Source: an uncultured Clostridium sp. (GTDB taxonomy: Bacteria > Bacillota > Clostridia > TANB77 > CAG-508). From it: DNA of 51,360 nucleotides. The translations under genes were made by a program, and so were the position numbers. This document shows, one piece after another, positions 8,174 through 15,615 of this stretch (its first letter is position 1; every line of letters begins with the position of its first letter). The notes under the pieces were generated by a model that saw nothing but the letters and a program-made list of their open reading frames with translations, was not told the origin of the DNA and searched no databases. The stretch lies in the NCBI GenBank assembly GCA_900556975.1, contig USQZ01000007.1, positions 1 to 51,360 on the forward strand, written 5' to 3'.

Positions 8174-8191
8174 AGTGTAACACACTACACT
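8174..8191 (-). other. oriT: Origin of transfer (oriT), MOBV/pMV158 type
   Basis: On the minus strand the sequence reads AGTGTAGTGTGTTACACT. This has the same arms-and-centre layout as the pMV158 transfer origin, whose core is AGTATAGTGTGTTATACT: two substitutions, and they preserve the inverted repeat. By analogy the nick would fall after GTGTG, between bases 8181 and 8180. It lies upstream of the MOBV relaxase as expected. Confidence 0.8.
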
Positions 8192-8229
8192 TTTTACAAA
8201 AGTTGTGTGCCAGATGTTCCCTCTGGACT

Positions 8230-9252
8230 TCATTCCAATGACGATTCATGTGGTATAGTTTTACCGTCATCATCGTCATTGCCGTCAATATATTTTTTCA
8301 AATTTACTAAACGAGATGTGCTTGTCCTTGATGTCTTAAAACAAATTTTATTATCAAATAAAATTGTTTTACTATACTCGTTTAATAACTTTGTAAGATA
8401 TTGCGGTGTTATATCTTTTTCATCCAAAGAAGTAAGAAGTTCTGTTGCTGTGCCTTGCCACTTTCCTTTTTCGTTAACAAAAGATATAACATTATAGATA
8501 ATCTCTGGAGCATTTTTCATTTCAATATCCTTTTGAAATGATCTTTCTAGTAAGTTCCATCTGCATTCTTCAAATCTCAATGTGAAAGTTTGATATTCAA
8601 CATCTCTACCTGTAACAAATAATGTTGCTACTGAATCATCTCTAGATTTCTTTTCTAGTATAAATGTTGTATCACTACTTCCCATTATTCCTGTTGTTCC
8701 AGAAATTCTATTAAATACATCACTATCATCTTGTTTTCTTAGATGGTGTACTAATATTACAGCTATCTTATTCTTGTCTGCGAATTGTTTTAATAAAGAT
8801 ATATCTGTATAATCATTAGAATAATTTATATCGTTATTTTGCTTTCTTACCTTCTGAAGAGTATCAATAACTATTAATTTTGTATTAGGATATTTTTGTA
8901 ATGTCTGTTCCAATTGAGATATTAGACCATTAGCAATTTTGTTTGACTCTATTGATATATGGAAATTAGAGCCTATATCATCAGTTAGCTTAAACAATCT
9001 CTTTTGAAGTCTTTGATAAGTGTCTTCTAAAGCAAGATATAAAACATCACATTTATTTGTTTTTAAGTTCCATATTTCTTCGCCCTTTGAAACTTTTATA
9101 CAAATATCTAACATTAACCAGCTTTTTCCTACTTTAGGAGCTCCACAAAATATATGAAGTCCTATTGGTAAAATATCTTCTATTATAAATTCTGCTTCAT
9201 CTAAAGATGTATATAATAGATTATCTGCATTTACTATTTTTAAGTCTTCCAA
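8230..9252 (-). CDS. RepA-like RecA-fold ATPase of the element
   Basis: The 340-residue protein has an AAA_25/RepA-helicase core: Walker A GAPKVGKSW near residue 40, YLALED, Walker B LIVIDTL near 130, HHLRK with a SGTTGIMGSSD segment, and a C-terminal winged-helix-like region after about residue 250. Proteins of this kind occur with Mob and integrase genes in plasmids and mobilizable elements and are thought to act in replication initiation or unwinding of the excised circle. AGGAGG precedes the ATG. The upstream region holds a non-coding RNA candidate and a DnaA box. Confidence 0.85.
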   Translation of the reverse strand: MEDLKIVNADNLLYTSLDEAEFIIEDILPIGLHIFCGAPKVGKSWLMLDICIKVSKGEEIWNLKTNKCDVLYLALEDTYQRLQKRLFKLTDDIGSNFHISIESNKIANGLISQLEQTLQKYPNTKLIVIDTLQKVRKQNNDINYSNDYTDISLLKQFADKNKIAVILVHHLRKQDDSDVFNRISGTTGIMGSSDTTFILEKKSRDDSVATLFVTGRDVEYQTFTLRFEECRWNLLERSFQKDIEMKNAPEIIYNVISFVNEKGKWQGTATELLTSLDEKDITPQYLTKLLNEYSKTILFDNKICFKTSRTSTSRLVNLKKYIDGNDDDDGKTIPHESSLE

Positions 9253-9290
9253 GTGTTCCTCCTTTCTAGCAAGTATGCATTTGTAAGCAC

Positions 9291-9324
9291 AAAAAAGGCT
9301 TCGTTATCATAAACGAAACCTTTT
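9291..9324 (-). terminator. Terminator between the leader RNA and repA-like gene
   Basis: On the minus strand AAAGGTTTCGTT pairs with AACGAAGCCTTT around a 6-base loop, followed by T's. It stands 40 bases before the RepA-like start, so it ends the upstream transcript or acts as an attenuator. Confidence 0.75.
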
Positions 9325-9466
9325 ATTTATATCACTATTATTTGGCTATATTTATTATTTTCCCTTTTGGAGCCATAATTGATATGATGTTTCGCTTACT
9401 CTTACTGAAAAACTTCTTTGCTAACTTGCATTAAAATTTTTCTAAAAGAGATATCAGATTTCTTAC

Positions 9467-9475
9467 TTATCCACA
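9467..9475 (+). promoter_or_regulatory. Consensus DnaA box
   Basis: TTATCCACA is an exact match to the DnaA-box consensus. It lies upstream of the RepA-like gene in a region rich in inverted repeats, so this may be the replication origin of the excised element. Only one perfect box is seen. Confidence 0.45.
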
Positions 9476-9838
9476 GGGTACAATTTACTTGCTAAAAGCA
9501 AATCTTTAATAAGCCTAATAGTTTTTACACTTTTAGACATATAAAATATTGTACCTGTAAATTAAATAAGATATCTGTTAGCGCTTACGACATCAATATT
9601 ACTTCTTTACATTGGTTAGAGATAATTACATATCTTATGATAAAACCAACACTGAGCCTGTGAGACTATGGGCTCCTTGAAACGAACTGGCTTCCGATCA
9701 GTAGGGAAAGTATTATCTTGCGATGTACTTTTTTGCGTTCAACCACCTCAAATATAATGTAATTCTGCGGCTCAACCTACAACAGGGAAATATCTACTAT
9801 TTAATTTTTCAGTTGTATCCTTTATCGAATACACCTAC

Positions 9839-9867
9839 TTTATATCATCATTTTTTTATTCTGTCAA
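9839..9867 (-). promoter_or_regulatory. Strong promoter of the candidate ncRNA / repA leader
   Basis: TTGACA (9862-9867) and TATAAA (9839-9844) on the minus strand are separated by 17 bases. The transcript would start near 9832 and run toward the RepA-like gene. Confidence 0.8.
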
Positions 9868-9892
9868 CTAATTGTGATGATTTTGTCAAAAA

Positions 9893-9927
9893 ATAAAAGT
9901 AGAGATTTTTGTTTTCTCTACTTTATT
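9893..9927 (-). terminator. Terminator after sdpI-like gene
   Basis: AAAGTAGAGA and TCTCTACTTT pair across a T-rich loop, followed on the minus strand by TTTATTTTTT. It lies 60 bases after the SdpI-like stop and separates that gene from the mobile element. Confidence 0.85.
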
Positions 9928-9984
9928 ATGTTTTTAACTTGTATACAATACCAAAATCTTGTTAACATCTCAATAAATTTATCT

Positions 9985-10533
9985 TTATACCCATATAATT
10001 AATAGCAGTAAAATAATACCCATTCCAATAAAACCATATCCCATAATTCTGCTCATTCTTCTAAATGATTTTTCAGTTTTAGGAGTCGGATGAAAAAGTT
10101 TCTTTCCCGTTTCATAACTCATTTTAGGCATATAGTTTCCAATAATAGTGAATAATATTCCTAATATCAAACATACACTTTTTCCAACATAAACATCACT
10201 ACCTAATGGAACTTCTATCATAATAATATATACTAATACTGTAACAATTGGAATAAACCATTCCATTATTTTTACAATTTTAGGTTTTTCGCTATTTTTC
10301 AATTTATCCACTTTTGATGTAAATATTAGACATATTGCTTGAATAATAGCCATAATAATTGGTATTCCAAATAATGCAAAATTCTTTGGTGCATAATTAT
10401 CTGGTACATCATTTACCGTAAAATGAATTGGCATTTGTTCTGGTAATCTATTATAAAAAGCAATACCTAATACCATTGGTAATAAACATATAATTACACT
10501 TAAAATTAATGTTTTTTTATTTTTCTTTTCCAT
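9985..10533 (-). CDS. sdpI: SdpI-like membrane protein (DUF1648 domain)
   Basis: The protein has 182 residues with several membrane segments (about 8-26, 50-72, 92-112, 118-136, 164-181). The first loop carries the DUF1648 signature RLPEQMPIHFTVNDVPDNYA. In Bacillus the SdpI protein gives immunity to the SdpC toxin and works with the ArsR-family repressor SdpR. Here it overlaps the sdpR-like gene by 17 bases, the same partnership. No SdpC-like toxin gene is present, so it may serve as immunity against foreign toxin or as a general envelope sensor. Confidence 0.85.
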   Translation of the reverse strand: MEKKNKKTLILSVIICLLPMVLGIAFYNRLPEQMPIHFTVNDVPDNYAPKNFALFGIPIIMAIIQAICLIFTSKVDKLKNSEKPKIVKIMEWFIPIVTVLVYIIMIEVPLGSDVYVGKSVCLILGILFTIIGNYMPKMSYETGKKLFHPTPKTEKSFRRMSRIMGYGFIGMGIILLLLIIWV

Positions 10534-10798
10534 TCTTATTTCCTCCCAACTTATAAATCCAAACTAAAACATCTTCAAATACAGAACTATTCAACTCATA
10601 AAATATAAAGTTCTTTTGCTTTGTTTCAGTTATTAAATTTGCTTTTTTTAAATTTGATAAATGATATGATACGGTTGCTCCTGTTAAATTAAAACTATTT
10701 GATATTTCTCCTGCTGTTTTTCGACCATCTTTTAATAGTTCTAATATCTCTCTCCTTACAGGATCACTAATCGCTTTTAATGTTTCAGACATTCCCAA
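10517..10798 (-). CDS. sdpR: SdpR-like ArsR-family repressor
   Basis: The protein of about 93 residues has a winged helix: TLKAISDPVRREILELLKDG, then ISNSFNLTGATVSYHLSNLK as recognition helix and KQKNFIFYELN as wing. The TTG at 10798 is preferred because GAGGTGA ends about 6 bases before it; an ATG two codons later (10792) is the alternative. No metal-binding ELCVCDL motif is present, as in SdpR. The gene overlaps the sdpI-like gene and should repress the shared promoter, which has three operator-like palindromes. Confidence 0.88.
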   Translation of the reverse strand: MGMSETLKAISDPVRREILELLKDGRKTAGEISNSFNLTGATVSYHLSNLKKANLITETKQKNFIFYELNSSVFEDVLVWIYKLGGNKNGKEK

Positions 10799-10831
10799 AT
10801 TAATCACCTCACTTATAGTATTTCGATATAT

Positions 10832-10900
10832 ATCTAAATAGATTATAATATTTTTCAATTCGAATGTCAATATCTATTTAGATTTTTTTCTAAATAGATA
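10832..10900 (-). promoter_or_regulatory. sdpRI promoter with three operator palindromes
   Basis: TTGACA (10865-10870) and TATAAT (10842-10847) are 17 bases apart on the minus strand. ATCTAAATAGAT (10832-10843) overlaps the -10 box, and ATCTATTTAGAT (10872-10883) with TCTAAATAGA (10889-10898) lie just upstream of the -35 box. This is a typical repressor arrangement, most likely for the SdpR-like protein. Confidence 0.85.
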
Positions 10901-10910
10901 AATAAAATAT

Positions 10911-10936
10911 AGATTAGTTATATTTCAAACTAATCT
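10911..10936 (-). terminator. Hairpin after the AlbA-type regulator gene
   Basis: AGATTAGTT pairs with AACTAATCT over an 8-base loop, with a moderately T-rich sequence following on the minus strand. It lies 80 bases after the stop at 11017 and could end that transcript. Confidence 0.45.
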
Positions 10937-11016
10937 AAATGATAACTTACTATTTTTATTGTCAGCTATTTTTTATTCCTACATATATTAATAAAGCAAA
11001 GTTCACTTTTAAGTTA

Positions 11017-12306
11017 TTATTTATTTATTTCATATCTTGTACTTGGCCCGTTTCCGATTTTAATCAAAACACCATTTTCAACTAATTTATTTAATATTGT
11101 TGAGGTAGTTGTCTTTTCTTTATTAATTAGTGCTTGAGCATTAATTCTTGTTATAGAACCATTTTTTTCAATATATTTTATAATTATATCCATATAACCT
11201 TTACTATTATTTTGTATAGCAACATTATTCAATGATATTTTAGGTAATTTTACAACAAATGATGACGGTAATACATCTATCTCGAAATTTAATCCAATTT
11301 TATTATAATATGATTTTACTCTTCTTAAGCCACTTCCTATTGCTTCTACCCTCTTTATTCTCATAAAAATAGATTGTAAGTAAGGATTTCTTGAAGTTGA
11401 TAGACCCGCTAGTATATCATCAAGTGTTATGTTTCCATATAAAGATCCAAAACTAATAACTTCTATTCCACTATTTTTATATAAATTAAGTATATTAGAT
11501 GTTAACGTTCCATAATCTCTGTGTATAAGAGAATTTAGCACAATTTCTCTTAAAATAAATTCTGGATATTCTTCAATATCTTCTCTAACACTCGTATTAA
11601 TTAATCCATATGTTGCTGTATTATTTTTTAAATAATCAATTATAGTATCATAAATTTCCAAGATTGATCCTTTAAATTCTTTTCTATCTAAAAAATTATT
11701 TTTTTCATTTGATTGATACACAGCCAACTTGAATGTAAATGGATTTTGGTCAGAAAATAATAATCCTAAGTTTGTATATTTTTGATTTGCAGTAAAATGC
11801 AAATTTTCTTTTATATTATTTTCATTTATATTAATATTATTTTCTTCTAAGGCTTTACTAATATAATCAAAAGTTAATTCTTGATTGCTTGAAATTGATG
11901 TTTCAAATGATAAGCTACTATTTTTTATTATCAATTGTTTTACTGTTTCTTCTGTTGCAGGAATCGAGCAAGAGCCAGTTCTTAAGTATGTTCCTTTTAC
12001 AATTCCTTTCTCTTTTAGATAATAAATATCAATTCCTTTTGAAACTTTTATAATAATATATTCTTTATCTTCAATTTTTCCTGTATTTATTGAAACAAAA
12101 ATTCTAGCATCTGGATATATATTTGTTCGTATTCCATTAGAAATCTTTTCTTCAATGTCTTTGCAATTATCCACTCCTATTAAATTCCCATTATCATCAT
12201 ATCCAATATATATAGTTCCAGAATTTGTGTTCAAAAAAGCTATGATTTCTTTATATATTTTTTCTGTATAATTTTCTTTAAATTCTATTGATTCATTTTC
12301 ATTCAT
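11017..12306 (-). CDS. AlbA_2 (Schlafen-like) / HATPase / winged-helix regulator
   Basis: The protein has 429 residues; the ATG at 12304-12306 is used because GGAGG stands before it. An AlbA_2 domain (about 3-115) shows ESIEFKENYTEK, LNTNSGTIYIGYDDNGN and a YLRTGSC strand. A HATPase_c_4-like region with REIVLNSLIHRDY and EAIGSGLRRV follows, and the last 60 residues form a winged helix. This order is the COG2865 group of predicted ATP-binding transcriptional regulators related to the RecG-like family. It probably controls its own gene through the CGATTGAA tandem repeats between promoter and start. Its other targets are unknown. Confidence 0.85.
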   Translation of the reverse strand: MNENESIEFKENYTEKIYKEIIAFLNTNSGTIYIGYDDNGNLIGVDNCKDIEEKISNGIRTNIYPDARIFVSINTGKIEDKEYIIIKVSKGIDIYYLKEKGIVKGTYLRTGSCSIPATEETVKQLIIKNSSLSFETSISSNQELTFDYISKALEENNININENNIKENLHFTANQKYTNLGLLFSDQNPFTFKLAVYQSNEKNNFLDRKEFKGSILEIYDTIIDYLKNNTATYGLINTSVREDIEEYPEFILREIVLNSLIHRDYGTLTSNILNLYKNSGIEVISFGSLYGNITLDDILAGLSTSRNPYLQSIFMRIKRVEAIGSGLRRVKSYYNKIGLNFEIDVLPSSFVVKLPKISLNNVAIQNNSKGYMDIIIKYIEKNGSITRINAQALINKEKTTTSTILNKLVENGVLIKIGNGPSTRYEINK

Positions 12307-12322
12307 GCTACTTACCTCCATT

Positions 12323-12405
12323 TTCAATCGTTCAATCGTTCAATCGTTCGAAATATCGTTCAATCGTTCAATCATAGTATAACACCTTTATTATAAATTA
12401 TACAA
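12323..12405 (-). promoter_or_regulatory. Promoter with tandem octamer operators (TTCAATCG)
   Basis: Minus-strand TTGTAT (12400-12405) and TATACT (12376-12381) are 18 bases apart. Directly downstream lie five tandem copies of TTCAATCG (plus strand): three at 12323-12346, an irregular 12-base unit, then two at 12359-12374, the last with one change. They cover the transcription start and leader, where a bound repressor would block transcription. Confidence 0.75.
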
Positions 12406-12413
12406 GATATATT

Positions 12414-12503
12414 TTAAAATTTTGCACTTTTCAATGCTCCAAGATGGTCGTATTGTTTTGATTTTGCGCAATGTTCTGTATTCCTTTTTTTACTCTTTTC
12501 CAT
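12414..12503 (-). CDS. Possible 29-residue basic peptide
   Basis: An ATG at 12501-12503 with GAGAGGT upstream opens 29 codons. The product is strongly basic and contains KNRT-like and HLGALKSAKF segments that do not resemble a membrane peptide. No partner is evident. It is a weak candidate and could be chance. Confidence 0.25.
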   Translation of the reverse strand: MEKSKKRNTEHCAKSKQYDHLGALKSAKF

Positions 12504-12831
12504 ATCTACTTCTACCTCTCTTCTATTGTTTATTGATATGTTAAAGTGAATCCAATTATAATTTACTATTTTATTATTTTATGTTTTTTTAAATTAGCTT
12601 TTGCAATGATTTTATTTTAAAAATTATTATTATTATTCTCTTATGTTTAAATTTTAGTTTTATTAAAGTTATATTTATCATTTAATATTTATTTTTTTAA
12701 TTATTAAATTTTTGATTATTAAAAAATATTTGTAACTTTTAAAATTTTTTCTTTTATTCCCCTACCTTCTTAAAAATTAGTAATTTTACTTAAATTATAA
12801 ATAAACTATATGCCTAAATTATAAAAAACGC
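12504..12831. other. AT-rich stretch without a gene
   Basis: This stretch is almost entirely A and T with long runs and no supported reading frame, hairpin terminator or recognisable RNA. It probably separates the transporter remnants from the AlbA-type regulator. Confidence 0.5.
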
Positions 12832-13152
12832 TTAAAAACGATTCTCGTAGGTTCTTATTGGACACATTAAGCATACTATCATTGTTGATATTGCTAATGT
12901 TACAAAAATTGGCTTATCTTTTCTTGGATCTACAAGTCTAAATGCTAATTTTTGTGATAGTTTTCCTATAAAGAAAATTTCCAATATAAATGCAATTGCT
13001 CCCATTATTGGTAACTCTCCTAATGCTGCTACAAATACTTGATTTGTTAACCCTCCTGTGTTTACTGCTACATTATAGCAAATCATTGTATATACCATAC
13101 ATATTACCATAATAATAGTATATACAAAATCTTGAAATTTTGTTTTTGGCAT
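12832..13152 (-). CDS. Short DUF2798-like membrane protein
   Basis: The protein has 106 residues with three membrane segments (about 8-28, 41-62, 80-98) and the DUF2798-like pattern of conserved MICYN and FIGKLSQKLAFRLVDP. An AGAGG site precedes the start. Proteins of this family that I know are often longer with a fourth segment. The abrupt end after CPIRTYENRF suggests loss of the C-terminus, in line with other truncations nearby. Function is unknown. Confidence 0.6.
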   Translation of the reverse strand: MPKTKFQDFVYTIIMVICMVYTMICYNVAVNTGGLTNQVFVAALGELPIMGAIAFILEIFFIGKLSQKLAFRLVDPRKDKPIFVTLAISTMIVCLMCPIRTYENRF

Positions 13153-13185
13153 AATTTAAAACCTCTTTCTAAAATAATTTTAAGC

Positions 13186-13219
13186 ATCAAAAAACAACAC
13201 ATATAATTTGTGTTGTTCG
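13186..13219 (-). terminator. Terminator after the response-regulator remnant
   Basis: AACAACAC and GTGTTGTT pair around a 9-base loop, with TTTTTTG following on the minus strand. It ends the transcript coming from the truncated response regulator. Confidence 0.75.
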
Positions 13220-13251
13220 TTATCATTATTTTAAATAATGTGCGTTTCCAA

Positions 13252-13353
13252 TTATAACCTAATACTTGTTTCTGTTTCATAACCATACTTATTTAATAGT
13301 TCCATTAATTCTCTTTTTAATGTTTTATCATCTTCTATTACAAATATTTTCAT
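13252..13353 (-). pseudogene. N-terminal stub of a response regulator
   Basis: AGAGG precedes an ATG that opens 33 codons beginning MKIFVIEDDKTLKRELMELL, the typical start of an OmpR-type receiver domain with the acidic pair EDD. The phosphorylated Asp, the rest of the receiver and the DNA-binding domain are absent, as is a sensor kinase. The stub follows the ABC transporter operon on the same strand. Such transporters are commonly paired with two-component systems, so a regulatory pair has been deleted here. Confidence 0.85.
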
Positions 13354-13514
13354 TAAATTACCTCTTTCTTTGTATATATGAAAAAATACTATATAGCTTT
13401 CAAGTTATTCTTTTGCTGTGCTTGATTACTTGGTAGATTATATCCATTTTAAGACAGATGGAGAAAATTTCCTTTCTATGCCTGACAAAAGCATTTACTC
13501 ATAAATATTTTAAA

Positions 13515-13552
13515 GGTAGTTATGCGATAGTTTTCACTATCACACACCTACC
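13515..13552 (-). terminator. Possible terminator of the ABC transporter operon
   Basis: GGTAG and CTACC enclose an imperfect inner stem (GATAG/CTATC). It lies 20 bases after the last permease stop. The following T-run is weak. Confidence 0.45.
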
Positions 13553-13573
13553 CTAGTTAGCAAACTATGTCAT

Positions 13574-14950
13574 CTACTTTGTATCAATTAACAATTCTTT
13601 TGGATTCTTTCTTAAACTACTTATAGATGATATCACTAAAGATATTATAAGTACAAAAGACATAAATAAAATTACGTATATCATTGATTTTGGTAATATA
13701 TTAATATCTAAACTTGTTAAAGTTTTATTAAAGCCGTCTACTTCTGCTCCTCCACCAAGTCCACTAGATGCTGATTGCTTTGCTATTTGTTTAGCTATGT
13801 TTCCAGTGACTTTATTTAATATATTATTTCCTATTATATTCCCTGTATAAACTGCTAAGAAATATGACCCTATATATGCAGGAATTGATATAAACAATAA
13901 CTCAATAACAAATTGTCCAAAAATTTTCAATTTTGATATTCCTAATGATAGAAAAATTGCTATTTCTTTTTTTCTAGCATTCATCCATAAAAGTAATAAT
14001 AATGAAACTGTAATACCTGCAAATATTAATGAAGCAGCAAATAATTTGTTTGCTATTGAATATATACCAGATATTGATTGTTGTAGTGCTGGATAATTTG
14101 TTGAACTTTTAATTAAATTGTATTGTTTCCAATTTATATCAAGTTTTTTAATATTTTTAATGACTTGATCCAAATTTTTATCACCTTTTACAAAAAATGT
14201 TGCATCTTGATATACTGCAGTATCTTCTGTGTTTCCATAAACTTTTGCAGCTGTATCTAAATCTGTTATTAATGTATTTTCGTAAAGTTCTTGTGCAGAA
14301 GTTACACTACTTTTATTGTGTCCATCGAAAATTCCTTTTATTTCTACTTCTAGTGTTTCATTTGCTCCTTTTTCATTATCTGCATCAAATAAATTGGACT
14401 TAATTTTTATTTTATCTCCAATTTTCAAATTGTTTTTTTCTGCTAAGTCTTTATGTATTAAAATCTTACTTTTGTCATTTTCTTCTAAATGTTCTCCTTC
14501 TATTAATTTGTAAGCTCCTGACACAAATTTATTTTCTTTTGATGAATCATTAACTCCTGTTAGCATAACTGTTCTTTTAAAATTTTCTGCTCTTTCTGGT
14601 GATTGATTTGCAATTGTTTTTTTAGTTTCTATAATATCATTATCTACCAAATCAGCTACACTATTTATTCTCTTTACAAAAGAGGAAATATCTTCAGATT
14701 CAGCTATTTTTTTTATGTCTTTTCCTTTTATATTTCCTCCACCTCTAGGTGTTCCAAGATTAACTCTTCTATTTATTTCCATAGAAAAACTATTTGTTAT
14801 ATTTTTAAAAGTTTCTTCTGAAGCTCTATTAGTAGCATCTTTAATTGCCAAGCTAATCAGACTAAGTGTTGACATAGCCATAATAACTAATAATATTATT
14901 ATTGATTTTAAACTTTTTCTTGTTACATATGCAAAAGCATTCTTTATCAT
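13574..14950 (-). CDS. FtsX/MacB-type ABC transporter permease
   Basis: The protein has 459 residues; the ATG at 14948-14950 follows AGGAGG by 7 bases. One membrane segment near the N-terminus (about 15-37) is followed by an extracellular MacB-like domain of some 250 residues and three further membrane segments (about 300-325, 345-370, 425-448), the FtsX-like permease fold. There is a Gly/Ser-rich loop near residue 400. It lies 11 bases after the ATPase gene and is the third gene of the operon. These transporters act by mechanotransmission and usually export or resist peptides; the substrate is unknown. Confidence 0.88.
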   Translation of the reverse strand: MIKNAFAYVTRKSLKSIIILLVIMAMSTLSLISLAIKDATNRASEETFKNITNSFSMEINRRVNLGTPRGGGNIKGKDIKKIAESEDISSFVKRINSVADLVDNDIIETKKTIANQSPERAENFKRTVMLTGVNDSSKENKFVSGAYKLIEGEHLEENDKSKILIHKDLAEKNNLKIGDKIKIKSNLFDADNEKGANETLEVEIKGIFDGHNKSSVTSAQELYENTLITDLDTAAKVYGNTEDTAVYQDATFFVKGDKNLDQVIKNIKKLDINWKQYNLIKSSTNYPALQQSISGIYSIANKLFAASLIFAGITVSLLLLLWMNARKKEIAIFLSLGISKLKIFGQFVIELLFISIPAYIGSYFLAVYTGNIIGNNILNKVTGNIAKQIAKQSASSGLGGGAEVDGFNKTLTSLDINILPKSMIYVILFMSFVLIISLVISSISSLRKNPKELLIDTK

Positions 14951-14961
14951 CAATATACCTC

Positions 14962-15606
14962 CTAATTAATTTTACTTATCTTTCTTAATTTTTTGTCACT
15001 TAATTCTAAAATAATATCAGCAGAATTTGCAACTTCCTTACTATGTGTTACAACTATTACACATTTATTTCTCTCTTTAGCCAATTTTTTTAATATTTCT
15101 ATTATTTCTCCTGCAGTGTCACTATCAAGATTTCCTGTAGGTTCGTCAGCTAGAATTATTGGTGCTTCTGATGCTAATGCTCTTGCTATGGCTACTCTTT
15201 GCTGTTGACCACCAGATAGTTTCATTACATTTCTATTTATCTGACTTTCATCAAGTCCCAATTTTAACAAAATATCTTCTGATGCCTTTTTATTTACTAA
15301 TCTAACATTTTCTATTGGTGTTAAATAATCAATTAAATTATAATTTTGAAAAACTAATGTTATATTGTTTTTTCTATGATTACTATACCCTTTGTTCTCT
15401 ATATCCTCATTTTTGAATAGAATTTGACCTTTTTGTGGTTTGTCTAGTCCTGCTAATAATGAAAGTAATGTTGACTTCCCTGCTCCTGATTTTCCTATTA
15501 TTGCATAAAATTGTCCAAGTTCAAACTTTTGATTTACTGATGACAAAATCTTCTCTTTTGAATTTGAATAATTATATGTTACATTTTTTATTTCTAATAT
15601 ATCCAT
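14962..15606 (-). CDS. ABC transporter ATP-binding protein (MacB/LolD type)
   Basis: The 214-residue protein has all ABC motifs: Walker A GKSGAGKST near residue 38, Q-loop VFQNYNLIDYLTPIENV, signature LSGGQQQRVAIARAL, Walker B IILADEPTGNLDSDT and the His of VTHSKE. The sequence after the signature is typical of the MacB/LolD/BceA group that powers FtsX-type permeases. It lies between the two permease genes with gaps of about ten bases, so the three form one operon and probably one complex. Confidence 0.95.
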   Translation of the reverse strand: MDILEIKNVTYNYSNSKEKILSSVNQKFELGQFYAIIGKSGAGKSTLLSLLAGLDKPQKGQILFKNEDIENKGYSNHRKNNITLVFQNYNLIDYLTPIENVRLVNKKASEDILLKLGLDESQINRNVMKLSGGQQQRVAIARALASEAPIILADEPTGNLDSDTAGEIIEILKKLAKERNKCVIVVTHSKEVANSADIILELSDKKLRKISKIN

Positions 15607-15615
15607 TGCAATCTC

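Larger units (their letters stand above)
9291..9833 (-). ncRNA. Candidate structured non-coding RNA of the element (about 540 nt)
   Basis: The 730 bases before the RepA-like gene hold no convincing protein gene. They begin with a near-perfect minus-strand promoter and end in a terminator, which defines a discrete RNA of about 540 nt. Its first third (about 9640-9790) is clearly richer in G and C than the surroundings and has small hairpins, e.g. GAGCC/GGCTC (9654-9675) and ACTG/CAGT (9686-9702). A long-range pair GGTACAAT/ATTGTACC joins 9477-9484 and 9548-9555. A 25-codon frame starts near 9540 without a ribosome site. It could be a replication-control RNA, a leader of the RepA-like gene or an unknown large RNA. 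Confidence 0.4.

Noticed and set aside
13104..13286. 60-codon frame overlapping the DUF2798-like gene and the response-regulator stub
   Set aside because: It is in another frame across a terminator and two better-supported genes, without a ribosome site or a recognisable motif.
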